From CAZJHX01 sp964545715 (GTDB taxonomy: Bacteria; Myxococcota_A; UBA9042; GCA-2863065): 64,000 bases of DNA. Every line of letters starts with the position of its first letter. The first letter of the stretch is position 1. A program made the translations under genes and the position numbers. The notes beneath the pieces were generated by a model. The model did no database searches and was not told the DNA's origin. It was given only the letters and a program-made list of their open reading frames with translations. Below, piece after piece: positions 14,554 to 23,549 of the stretch. The stretch spans positions 50,526 through 114,525 of the forward strand of contig CAZJHX010000012.1 of assembly GCA_964545715.1 (NCBI GenBank). Direction: 5' to 3'.

Positions 14554-16596
14554 TCAGTCCGTATGGAAGTCCCCGCGCTCTTCCCACTGGGCGCGGGCCG
14601 CGGCGACATCCTCTCGGTTGACGCGGCTCTTGCCCTCTTGCACAGCGGCCGCCTCGATCTCCTTGACCAGCATGCCGCGAACGACGTCCGGGGCGCGCGA
14701 GATCGCATCCCAGGCCTCAGAGTCCCACGGCAGCTGCGGCTCGACGCGCTTTGAGTGGCTGCCCCAGCCGTCCAGCTTCTGGCGGACCAGCGCGACCGTG
14801 ACGCGGTCCTGGTTCGTCCCGGCGGCCAGCGCTTCGACGCGCTCCGCTGTGAGGCGGCGCATAAAGCCGATCGGCACGCGCTCCATCAGGGCGGCGGCGT
14901 CGTCGTCCCACGGCAGCGTCGGCTGGTGCTCCGCCTCCACCTTTTCGGGCGCCATCGCGGACGCCATCTGGGCGCGGCCCGCCGCCAGCCCGCGCAGCAC
15001 CAGCTTGCGGGTGATCGGCGACACGCCCTCGTCGCCCGCCAGGCTCTCGATGCGCTTGCGTGCGGCGTCTCGCATAAAGCCCTCGGGCACGGTCTCCAGC
15101 GCGGCCGTGGCGTCGTCGTCCCACACCGGCCCCGCCGGCGGCGCGTCTTCGACCGCACGAACCAGAAAACGGCGCACGTGGTGGGCCTCGACCGCGCCCG
15201 TCTGATCCTGTCGGGCGAGCTTCTCGGCCCGCAGCCGCACGCCGCTCTTGAACGCCTCGTCGTCGGCCAGGCCGTCCAGCAAGGACGTTGCCTCGGGGGA
15301 CCAGGGCGGGGACAGGTCCGGGCGGACGCGTGCTTCGGCCAGGCGCCCCATCATGGCCTTGGCGGGCGCGGGGCACAGCTGTGCGGTCGCCTCGTCCACG
15401 ATGGACTCGGTGACCACGGTGTGGCCGCGGTCCTGAGCGAATCGCAGAATCGCCATGCGCGCCATGTTGCGCACAAAGTCGGGCACATGAGCCATGCGCG
15501 CTTCGGCCTCCTCGGTCCAGGAGATGGTCTCTTTGGCCACTGCCTCCACGTCGGGCATATGCGTGCGGGTACCCAGCAGCAGGTTGCAGTCGGCCAGCCG
15601 CAGCAGGTGCTGGGTGTTGCCGCCGATGTCCAGCGCGTCGTCGGAGTGGATGCCCCTCTTGCCGACCACCAGCAGGCAGGGCTTGAGCTGCTCGACCAGC
15701 GTCAAGATCGCCTCGTATGGCTTGCCCGCCATCAGCGTGGTCTCGATCGTGGCTCCCTCGTCGGCGGCGATCGCCTCGGCGATGTTCAGGTGGGACTGAT
15801 AGATCTTCTCCAGCCCCGAGTCGATGATCTCCTCGTGCAGCTTCTCCTGCTCCTCGAAGCGAAACACCTCGCCGGCCTCGTCGCTGAGCACGTCGGCGAT
15901 GCGGTTGAACGCCACGTAATGAAAGTAGGGATCATGGGCAGCCACCGCGTGCACGGGGGTGTCGAACCGGCGCCCCAGCTCGATGGCCGTCAGCAGGCCG
16001 CCGAAGCTCTCTTCAGACCCGTCGATGCCGACCAGAATCGGTCCGTCGCCCAGCTTGCAGTCCAGCTGTTTGACGATGAGCGTATCGATCGTCGTGCGCC
16101 GCGCCACCCGCTCGCAGACCGTGCCGATAAGACCGGGACGCACGGCTCCAAGGCCTTGCGCGCCCAGTACCAGCAGATCGTGCGCACCGCTGGTCGCCGC
16201 GTCCAAAATGACCTTCCAGTTGCGGCCCTCGGCAGCCTGACGCGTAAACGGCGTCCCCGCGTCGGCGCACGCCTTCTCCGACTGGTCGAGATAGGAGTCG
16301 GAGATCACCTCCAGCCCGCGCGTGATCAGCTCGTCGTGGACATCCCGCTGCCGCTCGAGCTCCGTCTCCTGGCGATAGCGCTCGGGCAGGCCGCCCTCCA
16401 TCTGGCGAAAGCGCACGTCGTGCAGGCGCGCGGCAAACGCGTGCAGCCCCGTCACCGAGCCGCCAAAGACGCCGGCCAGCTCGACCGCACGTTGTGTGGC
16501 CGCGTTTGAATGGTCAGAGCAGTCCACGGCCAGCAGGATCCGGCTGTAGTGACTCTCCACGGGTTGTGAACGCTCGAGGGTCGGCATGGTCGTCAT
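14554..16596 (-). CDS. Tandem universal stress protein with five PCP_red-like repeats
   Basis: Protein of 680 aa. The first ~320 residues are two UspA domains (SRILLAVDCSDHSNAA and PILVGIDGSEESFGG), with nucleotide-binding glycines visible as GAQGLGAVRPGLIGT. The remainder carries five ~50-residue units that begin with Trp-Asp/Glu and contain the P-x-x-[FV]-[MV]-R core: SWTEEAEA, PPWSPEAT (degenerate), PVWDDDAT, LPWDDDAA and LPWDSEAW. These resemble the C-terminal helical domain of protochlorophyllide reductase ChlB/BchB (PCP_red). Start taken at the ATG at 16596; alternatives are the TTG at 16605 and the ATG at 16587, and none has a clear RBS. The gene is divergent from the sensor kinase. 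It may sense redox or energy state for the respiratory island; the role is inferred. Confidence 0.78.
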   Translation of the reverse strand: MTTMPTLERSQPVESHYSRILLAVDCSDHSNAATQRAVELAGVFGGSVTGLHAFAARLHDVRFRQMEGGLPERYRQETELERQRDVHDELITRGLEVISDSYLDQSEKACADAGTPFTRQAAEGRNWKVILDAATSGAHDLLVLGAQGLGAVRPGLIGTVCERVARRTTIDTLIVKQLDCKLGDGPILVGIDGSEESFGGLLTAIELGRRFDTPVHAVAAHDPYFHYVAFNRIADVLSDEAGEVFRFEEQEKLHEEIIDSGLEKIYQSHLNIAEAIAADEGATIETTLMAGKPYEAILTLVEQLKPCLLVVGKRGIHSDDALDIGGNTQHLLRLADCNLLLGTRTHMPDVEAVAKETISWTEEAEARMAHVPDFVRNMARMAILRFAQDRGHTVVTESIVDEATAQLCPAPAKAMMGRLAEARVRPDLSPPWSPEATSLLDGLADDEAFKSGVRLRAEKLARQDQTGAVEAHHVRRFLVRAVEDAPPAGPVWDDDATAALETVPEGFMRDAARKRIESLAGDEGVSPITRKLVLRGLAAGRAQMASAMAPEKVEAEHQPTLPWDDDAAALMERVPIGFMRRLTAERVEALAAGTNQDRVTVALVRQKLDGWGSHSKRVEPQLPWDSEAWDAISRAPDVVRGMLVKEIEAAAVQEGKSRVNREDVAAARAQWEERGDFHTD

Positions 16597-16679
16597 AAGG
16601 GACAACTCTTCAAGTCACATGCCATCGGCCAAACGACGCACTGACCGACAATCGCGCTCGGGTGCCGGACAGTTCCCTG

Positions 16680-16708
16680 CCGACAGCGGTCAACTTCTGA
16701 CCGGTCGG
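16680..16708. promoter_or_regulatory. Inverted repeat between stress-protein and sensor-kinase genes
   Basis: CCGAC-AG-CGGTCA-ACTTC-TGACCG-GTCGG: two nested perfect arms (CCGAC/GTCGG and CGGTCA/TGACCG). The right half contains GACCGGTCG, identical to the 9-mer at 1275-1283. It is a candidate operator for the adjacent sigma-54 activator, which would then regulate itself and the idr-like operon. Confidence 0.4.
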
Positions 16709-16836
16709 GAGCAAAAAAGTCGGGCTATTTTACCCACCGGCGGGGCGTTTTGACCCGTCGCCTGCCTGCCAGAATCCAGACCAAGCCGCAGTCACCCGTT
16801 TGCGATGTGGATCTGTTCTTGCTCAGCCTCAATGCG

Positions 16837-18855
16837 ATGCGAGCACTTATGAAGTGGCGTCCGTACATGGGCATTCGGGGAAAGTTCCTGATCGCCTTCG
16901 TCGGGCTGGCGTTGGCGCCGTTGGCTTTCGCCGCGGCGTTGAGCCTGAACTGGACGCTGGACGCGCTGGTCACCTCGGGAAAGGAGGAGCTGCGGCTCAA
17001 CCTGGAGTCCAACGTCGCGCACGTCGAGCATTACTTCACCGACCTGGGCGCTCGGACCCGCACGGTCGCCAGCTGGCTGAGCGAGGCCGATCCGGCCGCG
17101 CCGACAGACACGGCTCAAACACAAGCCGACAGGTTGCTGTTGCGGATCGCTGACCTCAACAGCGACTTCTATCAAGTGCGAATGCTCAGCACGGCCGGGA
17201 TGGAGCAGGCCCGGGTCAACCGCAGCCGGAATGCCGTCGATTGGGTTCCTCACAGCCAGCTGCAGGACAAATCGAAGCGCTACTACGTGCAGGAGGCGAT
17301 CGCCTACTTCGCCTCAGACACGGTCCCCACGGCCCCGTACTTCTCGCCGATCGACCTGAACCGCGAGCACGGCATCGTCGAGCAACCCCACCGGCTGGTC
17401 TTCCGTGTGGGTCACGTCATTAAGTCGCCAGGCTCGGCGGACCGGCAACTGCTCGTGATCAACGTGTTCGCGCAGGAGATCCTGGAGCGCCTGGAGGCAA
17501 TGCGCCCAAACCCGCAGGGCGAGGTGCTGCTGATCGGCGGTCGTGATCGTGTCATCAAGCAGTCTTGCGTCCACGGTGACTGCACGTACTCGTTTGGCAA
17601 CCTGCGGGACGAGCTGGGCGCCTTCCCGACCACCGTCCACCGTGACCTGCTGGACGGAGGCCGGGGCGTGATGACAGCGGGCAACGGCGCGTATCTCTCT
17701 TATGCGCCCATCACGGCAGGCGGCGCCCGCTGGAAGCTGGCGATCGTCTACCCGCAGGCGCTCATCGCCGCACCGGTCAACGCGATGAAGCGCCGCTTTG
17801 CACTGCTGGCGGTGTTGGTCGCGTTGGCGGCGCTGATGTTGGCCGTCGCAGCATCCCGGGCGCTCGCCCGCCCGACGCGGCGCATCCTCGGCTACGTCAA
17901 CCGCGTCGCCCAGGGCAAGTACGACGTACCGCCGGACGTCCGCCCGGGCGACGAGATCGGCGACCTGGCGGCCGGAGTCTGCACCATGGTCGCCGCGCTG
18001 CAAGAGGCGCAGGCGCAGCTGGAGGGCTGGAACGACGTTCTACAGGCCTCCGTCGACAAGAACGTCCAGGAGATCCGCGCGCTCCTGGAGACCAAGATGA
18101 CGATGGAGCGCCAGCTGTGCCGCGCGGACCGGCTGGCCTCGCTTGGGCTACTCTCGGCGTCGGCGGCGCACGAGATCGGCAACCCGCTGGGCGCGATCAA
18201 GACGGCACTTCAGGTCGTGGTCAGGGATCCGACGTTGCCGGTCATGACGCGTGAGACGCTCGAGCTCGTGTTTGAGGAGATCGACCGGCTGACCGAGATC
18301 CTGGGCCGCATGCGTGGCTTTGTGAGAACACCGCAGGGCGACGTGCGCACCGTGACCTTGCGCAGCGTCTACAGCCGAGTCGTGTTTCTGGTCGAGAGCG
18401 ACGCGCGCAAGAAGCGCATCCAGCTCGCGCTGACGGGAGACGCGGCAGACACAGTGGTCATGGCGCCGGAGAACAAGCTTGAGCAGGTGCTGCTGAACCT
18501 GCTGGTAAACGCGCTGCAGGCCATGCCCGGCCCCGGCGACATCACTGTGGATGCGGCGCTGGCGGACGACATCGTACGCATTACCGTCGCCGATACCGGC
18601 CCGGGAATCCCCGAAGAGCAGCGCGCGCGCATCTTCGATCCCCTCTATACGACCAAGGCCGGCGGCACGGGTCTCGGGTTGGCCATCGTGCGCCAGCTGA
18701 TCGAAGAGCTCGGCGGCGCCGTCGGCGTGGACTGCCCGGACAGCGGGGGGACGATAATCCGCATGAGCGTCCCTGCGGCGAGAACATCGACCGCTCAGAC
18801 CGCGAGCTGCGAAGACGCTGTGCCGGGCCCGACCCACGCGAGGGTGACGCTGTGA
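16837..18855 (+). CDS. Membrane sensor histidine kinase (NtrB-like)
   Basis: Two-component sensor of about 672 aa: N-terminal membrane helix (FLIAFVGLALAPLAFAAAL), a ~300-residue extracytoplasmic sensor region that may be Cache-like, a second helix (FALLAVLVALAALMLAVA), a HAMP-like linker, a coiled region, then HisKA with the phospho-acceptor His in SAAHEIGNPLGAI. A HATPase domain follows (LLNLLVNALQAM, DTGPGIPEE, GGTGLGLAIV). The frame is open from a TTG at 16750. I use the ATG at 16837, with 16852 and 16867 as other in-frame candidates and no decisive RBS. Its stop overlaps the start of the response-regulator gene. It probably senses a periplasmic or membrane signal relevant to the respiratory operon. 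Confidence 0.82.
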   Translation: MRALMKWRPYMGIRGKFLIAFVGLALAPLAFAAALSLNWTLDALVTSGKEELRLNLESNVAHVEHYFTDLGARTRTVASWLSEADPAAPTDTAQTQADRLLLRIADLNSDFYQVRMLSTAGMEQARVNRSRNAVDWVPHSQLQDKSKRYYVQEAIAYFASDTVPTAPYFSPIDLNREHGIVEQPHRLVFRVGHVIKSPGSADRQLLVINVFAQEILERLEAMRPNPQGEVLLIGGRDRVIKQSCVHGDCTYSFGNLRDELGAFPTTVHRDLLDGGRGVMTAGNGAYLSYAPITAGGARWKLAIVYPQALIAAPVNAMKRRFALLAVLVALAALMLAVAASRALARPTRRILGYVNRVAQGKYDVPPDVRPGDEIGDLAAGVCTMVAALQEAQAQLEGWNDVLQASVDKNVQEIRALLETKMTMERQLCRADRLASLGLLSASAAHEIGNPLGAIKTALQVVVRDPTLPVMTRETLELVFEEIDRLTEILGRMRGFVRTPQGDVRTVTLRSVYSRVVFLVESDARKKRIQLALTGDAADTVVMAPENKLEQVLLNLLVNALQAMPGPGDITVDAALADDIVRITVADTGPGIPEEQRARIFDPLYTTKAGGTGLGLAIVRQLIEELGGAVGVDCPDSGGTIIRMSVPAARTSTAQTASCEDAVPGPTHARVTL

Positions 18856-20225
18856 TGGCCCGACGCCCACGGCTGCTGTTGGTCGAAGACGAAGCGCTCT
18901 TTCAGCGGTCGCTGGCATCCCACCTCGGCGTTGTCTACGAGGTCGCGATCGCCGGCAGCCTGGGCGAAGCCCGGGAGGCCTGTAGCCGCCTTCGGTTCGA
19001 TGTGGCGCTGTGTGACCTGCACCTTCCCGACGGCGACTCCTTCCAGCTGGTCGCCGAGCTCGCCGCCGTGGAGGGCACAGAGGTCATCGTCATGACGGCG
19101 GACGCGTCGCCCCGCTCCGCCGTGTCCGCACTCAAGGCCGGGGCCTTCGATTATCTCAACAAGCCCTTCGATCTCACCGAGCTGGACCTGGTCATCGCCA
19201 AAGCGGTCGAGCACGTCGGGCTGCGCCGAGAGGTGGCCGCGCTGAGGCAGAGCGTACCGGCCACGCGTGGTGTGGAGCGGATCATCGGCTGCTGCCCGAG
19301 CATGGACGCGCTGCGCTCGGACATCCTTCAGGTCGCGGCGACGCCTGACACAACCGTGCTGGTGCGCGGCGAGACAGGCACGGGCAAAGAGCTGGTCGCG
19401 GAGGCGATTCACCACGCCAGCGACCGGCGCGACAGCCCGCTGATCCGCGTCAACTGCTCCTCGCTGCCCACGACGATGATCGAAGCGGAGATCTTTGGCC
19501 ATGTGCGCGGCGCGTTCACGGACGCCAAGACCTCGCGGCGCGGCTTGATCGAGATGGCGCACGGCGGGACGCTGCTGCTGGACGAGATCGGCGATATGCC
19601 CATCGAGCTGCAGCCAAAGCTGCTGCGGGTGATCGAGTCCCGGCGTGTCCGGCGCCTTGGCGGAGACCGCGAGTCCAGCGTCGATGTCCGCTTCGTGGCC
19701 GCGACCAACCGAGACCTTGACCAGCTTGTCCGCGAGGGCAAATTCCGGGAGGACCTCCTGTTCCGGTTGCAGGTCTTCGAGCTTGTGGCGCCTCCCCTGC
19801 GCAGCCGCCCGAGCGACATCTCGCTGCTGGCCAGGCACCTGCTCACACAGCTGGCGAGCCGCCTGGGGCGCAACGTCTCGGGCTTCACTGAGCAAGCCAT
19901 GACGCGGTTGGAGAGCTACGACTGGCCCGGCAACGTCCGCGAGCTGCGCAATGTGATCGAGCGGGCCATCATCTTGTGTCGGGGACAGAGCATCACGCCG
20001 GAGCTGCTGCGGATCGGGCCACTTCGGGCGCAGGCGGGCTCCAACGGCAACGGCTCGCTGTTCCCGGCGGCGGTCGAGGCGTGCCTGGCGCTGGACGATC
20101 TGGATCAAGCGTATGTCCGGCACGTGTACGAGCTGTGCGACTCCAACAAGACGCGCGCGGCTGAGGTGCTCTCGATCTCCCGCGTGACGCTCCGGGAGCG
20201 GCTGCGGCGCGCCGGAGTCCACTGA
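18855..20225 (+). CDS. NtrC-family sigma-54-dependent response regulator
   Basis: Protein of 456 aa: receiver domain (LLLVEDEALF, phospho-acceptor Asp in ALCDLHLPDGD, KPF at ~residue 105), AAA+ sigma-54 interaction domain with Walker A GETGTGKE and the sigma-54 contact loop GAFTDA, and a C-terminal Fis-type helix-turn-helix (SNKTRAAEVLSISRVTLRERL). The ATG overlaps the kinase stop (TGATG). As the only sigma-54 activator in the window and next to operons with sigma-54 promoters, it is the natural activator of the promoters at 1183-1199 and 1393-1409. It may also act on those at 50637 and 53227. Confidence 0.9.
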   Translation: MARRPRLLLVEDEALFQRSLASHLGVVYEVAIAGSLGEAREACSRLRFDVALCDLHLPDGDSFQLVAELAAVEGTEVIVMTADASPRSAVSALKAGAFDYLNKPFDLTELDLVIAKAVEHVGLRREVAALRQSVPATRGVERIIGCCPSMDALRSDILQVAATPDTTVLVRGETGTGKELVAEAIHHASDRRDSPLIRVNCSSLPTTMIEAEIFGHVRGAFTDAKTSRRGLIEMAHGGTLLLDEIGDMPIELQPKLLRVIESRRVRRLGGDRESSVDVRFVAATNRDLDQLVREGKFREDLLFRLQVFELVAPPLRSRPSDISLLARHLLTQLASRLGRNVSGFTEQAMTRLESYDWPGNVRELRNVIERAIILCRGQSITPELLRIGPLRAQAGSNGNGSLFPAAVEACLALDDLDQAYVRHVYELCDSNKTRAAEVLSISRVTLRERLRRAGVH

Positions 20226-20250
20226 GCGGCAGCGCCATCCCCCTTTGGTC

Positions 20251-20279
20251 TTGACTCCCAATAATGCGGCGGCTAAGTT
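20251..20279 (+). promoter_or_regulatory. Sigma-70 promoter of rpsU
   Basis: TTGACT, 17-nt spacer, TAAGTT. It lies 50 nt upstream of the rpsU ATG and just after the response-regulator gene. Confidence 0.55.
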
Positions 20280-20328
20280 CCCGCCTTCCTGAGGTCCGAC
20301 CCGGGTGAATTGAGGCAGAGGTGAATTG

Positions 20329-20583
20329 ATGAGTTTTGACAACGGCTACCGCCGCCCCGCTCGCAAAGAGAACGGCGAGCTGCGCCCCCTTGAGGTGCCC
20401 GTGATCAACGGGGACGTCGAGCGCGCCATCCGCACGCTGAAGCGCGAGATCGGCAAAGAGGGCACCCTCAAGGCCCTGAAGCGGAAGCGCTTCTACGAGA
20501 AGCCCTCCGAGGCCAAGAAGCGCAAGGCACGTGAGGCCGTTCGTCGGAACCGGCGCTCCGCGCGTCGTCAGTCCTCGCGCTAG
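20329..20583 (+). CDS. rpsU: Small ribosomal subunit protein bS21
   Basis: Basic protein of 84 aa with the bS21 signature: PVINGDVERAIRTLKREIGKEG, then KRKRFYEKPSEAKKRKAREAVRR. It binds the 30S subunit and takes part in translation initiation. The N-terminal extension of ~18 residues before the conserved part makes it longer than the usual 70 residues. Start is the ATG at 20329 with GAGGCAGAGG upstream; the TTG just before it is disfavoured. It stands alone between the regulator gene and the peptide-transporter operon, with its own sigma-70 promoter. Confidence 0.92.
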   Translation: MSFDNGYRRPARKENGELRPLEVPVINGDVERAIRTLKREIGKEGTLKALKRKRFYEKPSEAKKRKAREAVRRNRRSARRQSSR

Positions 20584-20618
20584 CGCCCATCGACCGGGCT
20601 GCTAGGCTCTACCACCCC

Positions 20619-20648
20619 TTGACGGGGGTTGTCGCCGTCCGCTAATCA
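20619..20648 (+). promoter_or_regulatory. Sigma-70 promoter of the opp operon, likely leaderless
   Basis: TTGACG, 18-nt spacer, TAATCA, then only 7 nt to the ATG at 20656. The start point would fall on or beside the start codon. There is no Shine-Dalgarno sequence in the gap. Confidence 0.55.
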
Positions 20649-20655
20649 TTCGCGG

Positions 20656-22410
20656 ATGCGACGCTGCCTAGATCTCCTCAACATCGCTTTTCTGTGTGCG
20701 CTTGCTTTGACGCTGAGCGCCGGGTGCAAGAGCGATCCGTCTGCCGATAAGCCCAAGCCGAAGCCGTCGCCTGTCGAACCCGCGACCACGGGCGACAGCC
20801 CCGACAAGACGGACGAGACCGCCAAGCCGGTCGACACCGGCGAGCAGGCGAGCACGACGTCCAAGCTGGAGCTGCCAAACCACAAGACCTTCGCTTCGGT
20901 CGAGTTTGCGGTGGAGTTTTTGGACCCGAACCTGATCGCGGAGTCCTCGGGCACGCGCATCGGCAAGCAGCTGTTCGAGCAGCTTGTCACTATCGAGCCG
21001 GGCAACCCCAAGCCGATCGGCGCCCAGGCGACCTCCTGGAAGGTCTCGGACGACGGCAAAACCTACAACTTTGAGCTGCGCAAAGAGGCCCGCTGGTCCG
21101 ACGGCAAGAAGCTGACCTCCGCCGACTGGATGTACAGCTTCGAGCGCGCGCTGAACCCCAAGACCGGGTCACGCAACGCACAGCAGATGTGGATCATCAA
21201 AGGCGCGCGCGCCTACAACAAAGGCGACAGCACCGACTTCTCCACCGTGGCGGTCACCGCCCCCAGCGAGTACCAGCTGCAGTTCGAGCTGATGGCGCCG
21301 GCCCCGTACTTCATTCACATGCTCACCTACATCGCGTTTTCTCCGGTGCCCAAGCACGTGATCGACGCGCACGGCAAGAAGTGGACGCGCGCAGAAAACA
21401 TGGTCAGCAACGGCGCGTTCAAGATGAAGCTGTGGAAGGTGGGTGAGCGCGTCGAGGTCGTGAAGAACCCCGAGTACTGGGACAAAGACACGGTCTGGCT
21501 GGACGGCATCACCTGGTACATGACCAACAGTGACCACGCCGCCCACGACTGGTACGAGCAGGGAAAGGTCCACTGGACCCCCGGTGTGGTGCCGCTGGAC
21601 AAGGTCAAGGCCATGCTGCGGTCCGGCCGCCCGGACTTCCACATCGACCCGATCCTGTGCACGTATTACTACGTCATCAACGTGGAGAAGCCGCCCATGG
21701 ATGACGTGCGGGTGCGGCACGCGTTCAACATGGCCCTGGACAAGGGCAAGCTGGTCCGCCAGGTCATGCAGGGCGGGCAGAAGGCGGCGTCGCATCTGGT
21801 GCCGCCCCACTTTGAGGCGTCCACGGGGTACGGCAAGGTGCGCGGCGACGCCTTCAAACCGGAGAAGGCGCGCGCGCTGCTGAAAGAGGCCGGCTACGGC
21901 GAGGGCGGCAAGCCGTTCCCAGAGGTCACGGTCATCTACAACACCAGCGAAGGACATAAGCGCATCGCGGAGTTCTTCCAGCGCTCGATCAAGACCAACC
22001 TGGGCATCGAGGTGCAGATCAACAACATGGAGTGGAAGACGCTGCTGGCGTCGGCGCACTCCGGCGAGTTCCAGATCGCGCGAACCAGCTGGTGCGCGGA
22101 CTTTCCGGACCCGGAGAACTTCGTCAACGTCTTCGACAGCCAGGGCGAGAACAACTACTCCAACTACAAAAATGAGGAGTTCGACGCGACCCTGCGGGCG
22201 CTGCGTTCGACCGGCGACAACGCGGAGCGCAACAAGCTGACCGCCAAGGCCGAGGGGCTGCTGAACACCGACGTGCCGCTGATCCCGTTCTACTTCTACA
22301 CGCGCGCGTACATGAAGAAGGAGTGGGTCCGCGGCCTGCTGCCGGAGATCAACGACCGGCACAACTTCAAGTACCTCTGGTTCGGCCCCCCGGGCGCTAA
22401 GAAGCCTTGA
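20656..22410 (+). CDS. Peptide ABC transporter substrate-binding lipoprotein (OppA-like)
   Basis: Lipoprotein of 584 aa with signal peptide and lipobox (LTLSAGC), a ~55-residue Lys/Pro/Asp/Thr linker, then a family-5 solute-binding domain. Typical segments are EPGNPKPIGAQATSWKVSDDGKTYNFELRKEARWSDGK and YYVINVEKPPMDDVRVRHAFNMALDK near the middle (shown here only as landmarks). It captures oligopeptides outside the membrane for the permeases encoded next. The ATG at 20656 is preferred to an upstream TTG because it gives a proper lipoprotein signal and sits 7 nt after a -10 element. The stop overlaps the TTG start of oppB. Confidence 0.88.
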   Translation: MRRCLDLLNIAFLCALALTLSAGCKSDPSADKPKPKPSPVEPATTGDSPDKTDETAKPVDTGEQASTTSKLELPNHKTFASVEFAVEFLDPNLIAESSGTRIGKQLFEQLVTIEPGNPKPIGAQATSWKVSDDGKTYNFELRKEARWSDGKKLTSADWMYSFERALNPKTGSRNAQQMWIIKGARAYNKGDSTDFSTVAVTAPSEYQLQFELMAPAPYFIHMLTYIAFSPVPKHVIDAHGKKWTRAENMVSNGAFKMKLWKVGERVEVVKNPEYWDKDTVWLDGITWYMTNSDHAAHDWYEQGKVHWTPGVVPLDKVKAMLRSGRPDFHIDPILCTYYYVINVEKPPMDDVRVRHAFNMALDKGKLVRQVMQGGQKAASHLVPPHFEASTGYGKVRGDAFKPEKARALLKEAGYGEGGKPFPEVTVIYNTSEGHKRIAEFFQRSIKTNLGIEVQINNMEWKTLLASAHSGEFQIARTSWCADFPDPENFVNVFDSQGENNYSNYKNEEFDATLRALRSTGDNAERNKLTAKAEGLLNTDVPLIPFYFYTRAYMKKEWVRGLLPEINDRHNFKYLWFGPPGAKKP

Positions 22411-23549
22411 TCCGATACATCCTCCGGCGACTACTCGGGTCGGTCGTCGTCATCTTTTGCGTCTTCACGATCTCGTTCCTGATCATGCGGCTGTCTCCGG
22501 GCAGCCCGTTTGACGAAGAGAAAGAGCTGCCGGCGGCCGTCGTCGCAGGGCAGGCGCAGACCACCGGCATGGCGCGCCCGCTGGCGTCTCCCAGGACCGG
22601 CGTGGTCGTGGAGGTGCTGGTCCAAAAGAACCAGGAGGTCGAAGAGGGGGAGCCGTATGTCGTCCTGGACATCGACGGCGAGCAGCGCGCCATCAAGGCT
22701 CCCGAGGACTTTGTGGTCTTCAGGGCAGTCCGCAAGAAAGGCGAGCTGGTCGAGGAGGGCCGCCCGATCGTCTACGGCCGCACGTCACTGTGGCACCAGT
22801 ACCTGACCACGCTGAAGAACTACTCCCGCCTGGACTTCGGGGTCACGTTCGACAGCAAAGGGCAGCGCACCGTGCTGGAGAACATCACGGAGACCCTGCC
22901 GGTGTCGATGGAGCTCGGCGCCTACGCGCTGGTCATCGCCATGATCTTTGGACTGGGCGCAGGCCTGCTGGCCGGACTGAAGCAAAACACCTGGATCGAC
23001 CACACTGTGATGTCGGTGGCCATGTTGGGGATCTCGCTGCCATCCATCGTCCTTGGGCCGCTGCTGATCCTGGTGTTCGTCATGACGCTGCAGTGGCTGC
23101 CCGCGTATGGCGGCTGGGAGCCGTTCGGCGGCGGCTGGGGCCAGAAGATCCTCCCCGCGTTTACGCTGGGCCTGGTCTACGCGGCGTACTTTGCGCGCGT
23201 GACGCGCGGCGGGCTGCTGGAGGTCATCCGCGCGGACTGGATCCGGACAGCGCGTGCCAAGGGTATGAGCGAGCGCATCGTGGTCTGGCGACACGCGCTC
23301 AAGGGCGCCATCCTGCCGGCCGTGACGCTGCTGGGACCGACGCTGGCGCACCTGATGGTGGGCTCGGTGGTCGTCGAGAAGGTCTTCGCCATCCCCGGCG
23401 TCTCCAAGTACTTCGTCGACTCCGCGATCAACCGCGACTACCCGATGGTGATGGGCGTCGTCGTCATCTACTCGGTGTTCCTGGTCTTCTTCAACCTGGT
23501 CGTGGACGTGGCCTACGCCTACCTGGACCCGCGAGTAAAGTATGAGTAA
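22407..23549 (+). CDS. Peptide ABC permease OppB with lipoyl/HlyD-like insertion
   Basis: Permease of 380 aa. The first helix (residues ~8-28) and the C-terminal membrane domain with the EAA-type loop (IRADWIRTARAKGMSERIVVWRHALKGAILPAV region) are standard OppB/DppB. Between helix 1 and helix 2, residues ~55-124 are not. They contain two half-motifs of a biotinyl/lipoyl barrel-sandwich fold, ASPRTGVVVEVLVQKNQEVEEGE and IKAPEDFVVFRAVRKKGELVEEG (each named by its ends), as in HlyD-type adaptors, with no lipoyl-lysine consensus. The insertion would face the periplasm and might contact the binding lipoprotein. TTG start overlapping the oppA stop. Confidence 0.85.
   Translation: MIRYILRRLLGSVVVIFCVFTISFLIMRLSPGSPFDEEKELPAAVVAGQAQTTGMARPLASPRTGVVVEVLVQKNQEVEEGEPYVVLDIDGEQRAIKAPEDFVVFRAVRKKGELVEEGRPIVYGRTSLWHQYLTTLKNYSRLDFGVTFDSKGQRTVLENITETLPVSMELGAYALVIAMIFGLGAGLLAGLKQNTWIDHTVMSVAMLGISLPSIVLGPLLILVFVMTLQWLPAYGGWEPFGGGWGQKILPAFTLGLVYAAYFARVTRGGLLEVIRADWIRTARAKGMSERIVVWRHALKGAILPAVTLLGPTLAHLMVGSVVVEKVFAIPGVSKYFVDSAINRDYPMVMGVVVIYSVFLVFFNLVVDVAYAYLDPRVKYE

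Noticed and set aside
16613..16626. Sigma-54 promoter for the stress-protein gene (minus strand TGGCAT-N5-TTGA)
   Set aside because: The -12 GC is GA and the position is too close to the start codon for a ribosome-binding site.
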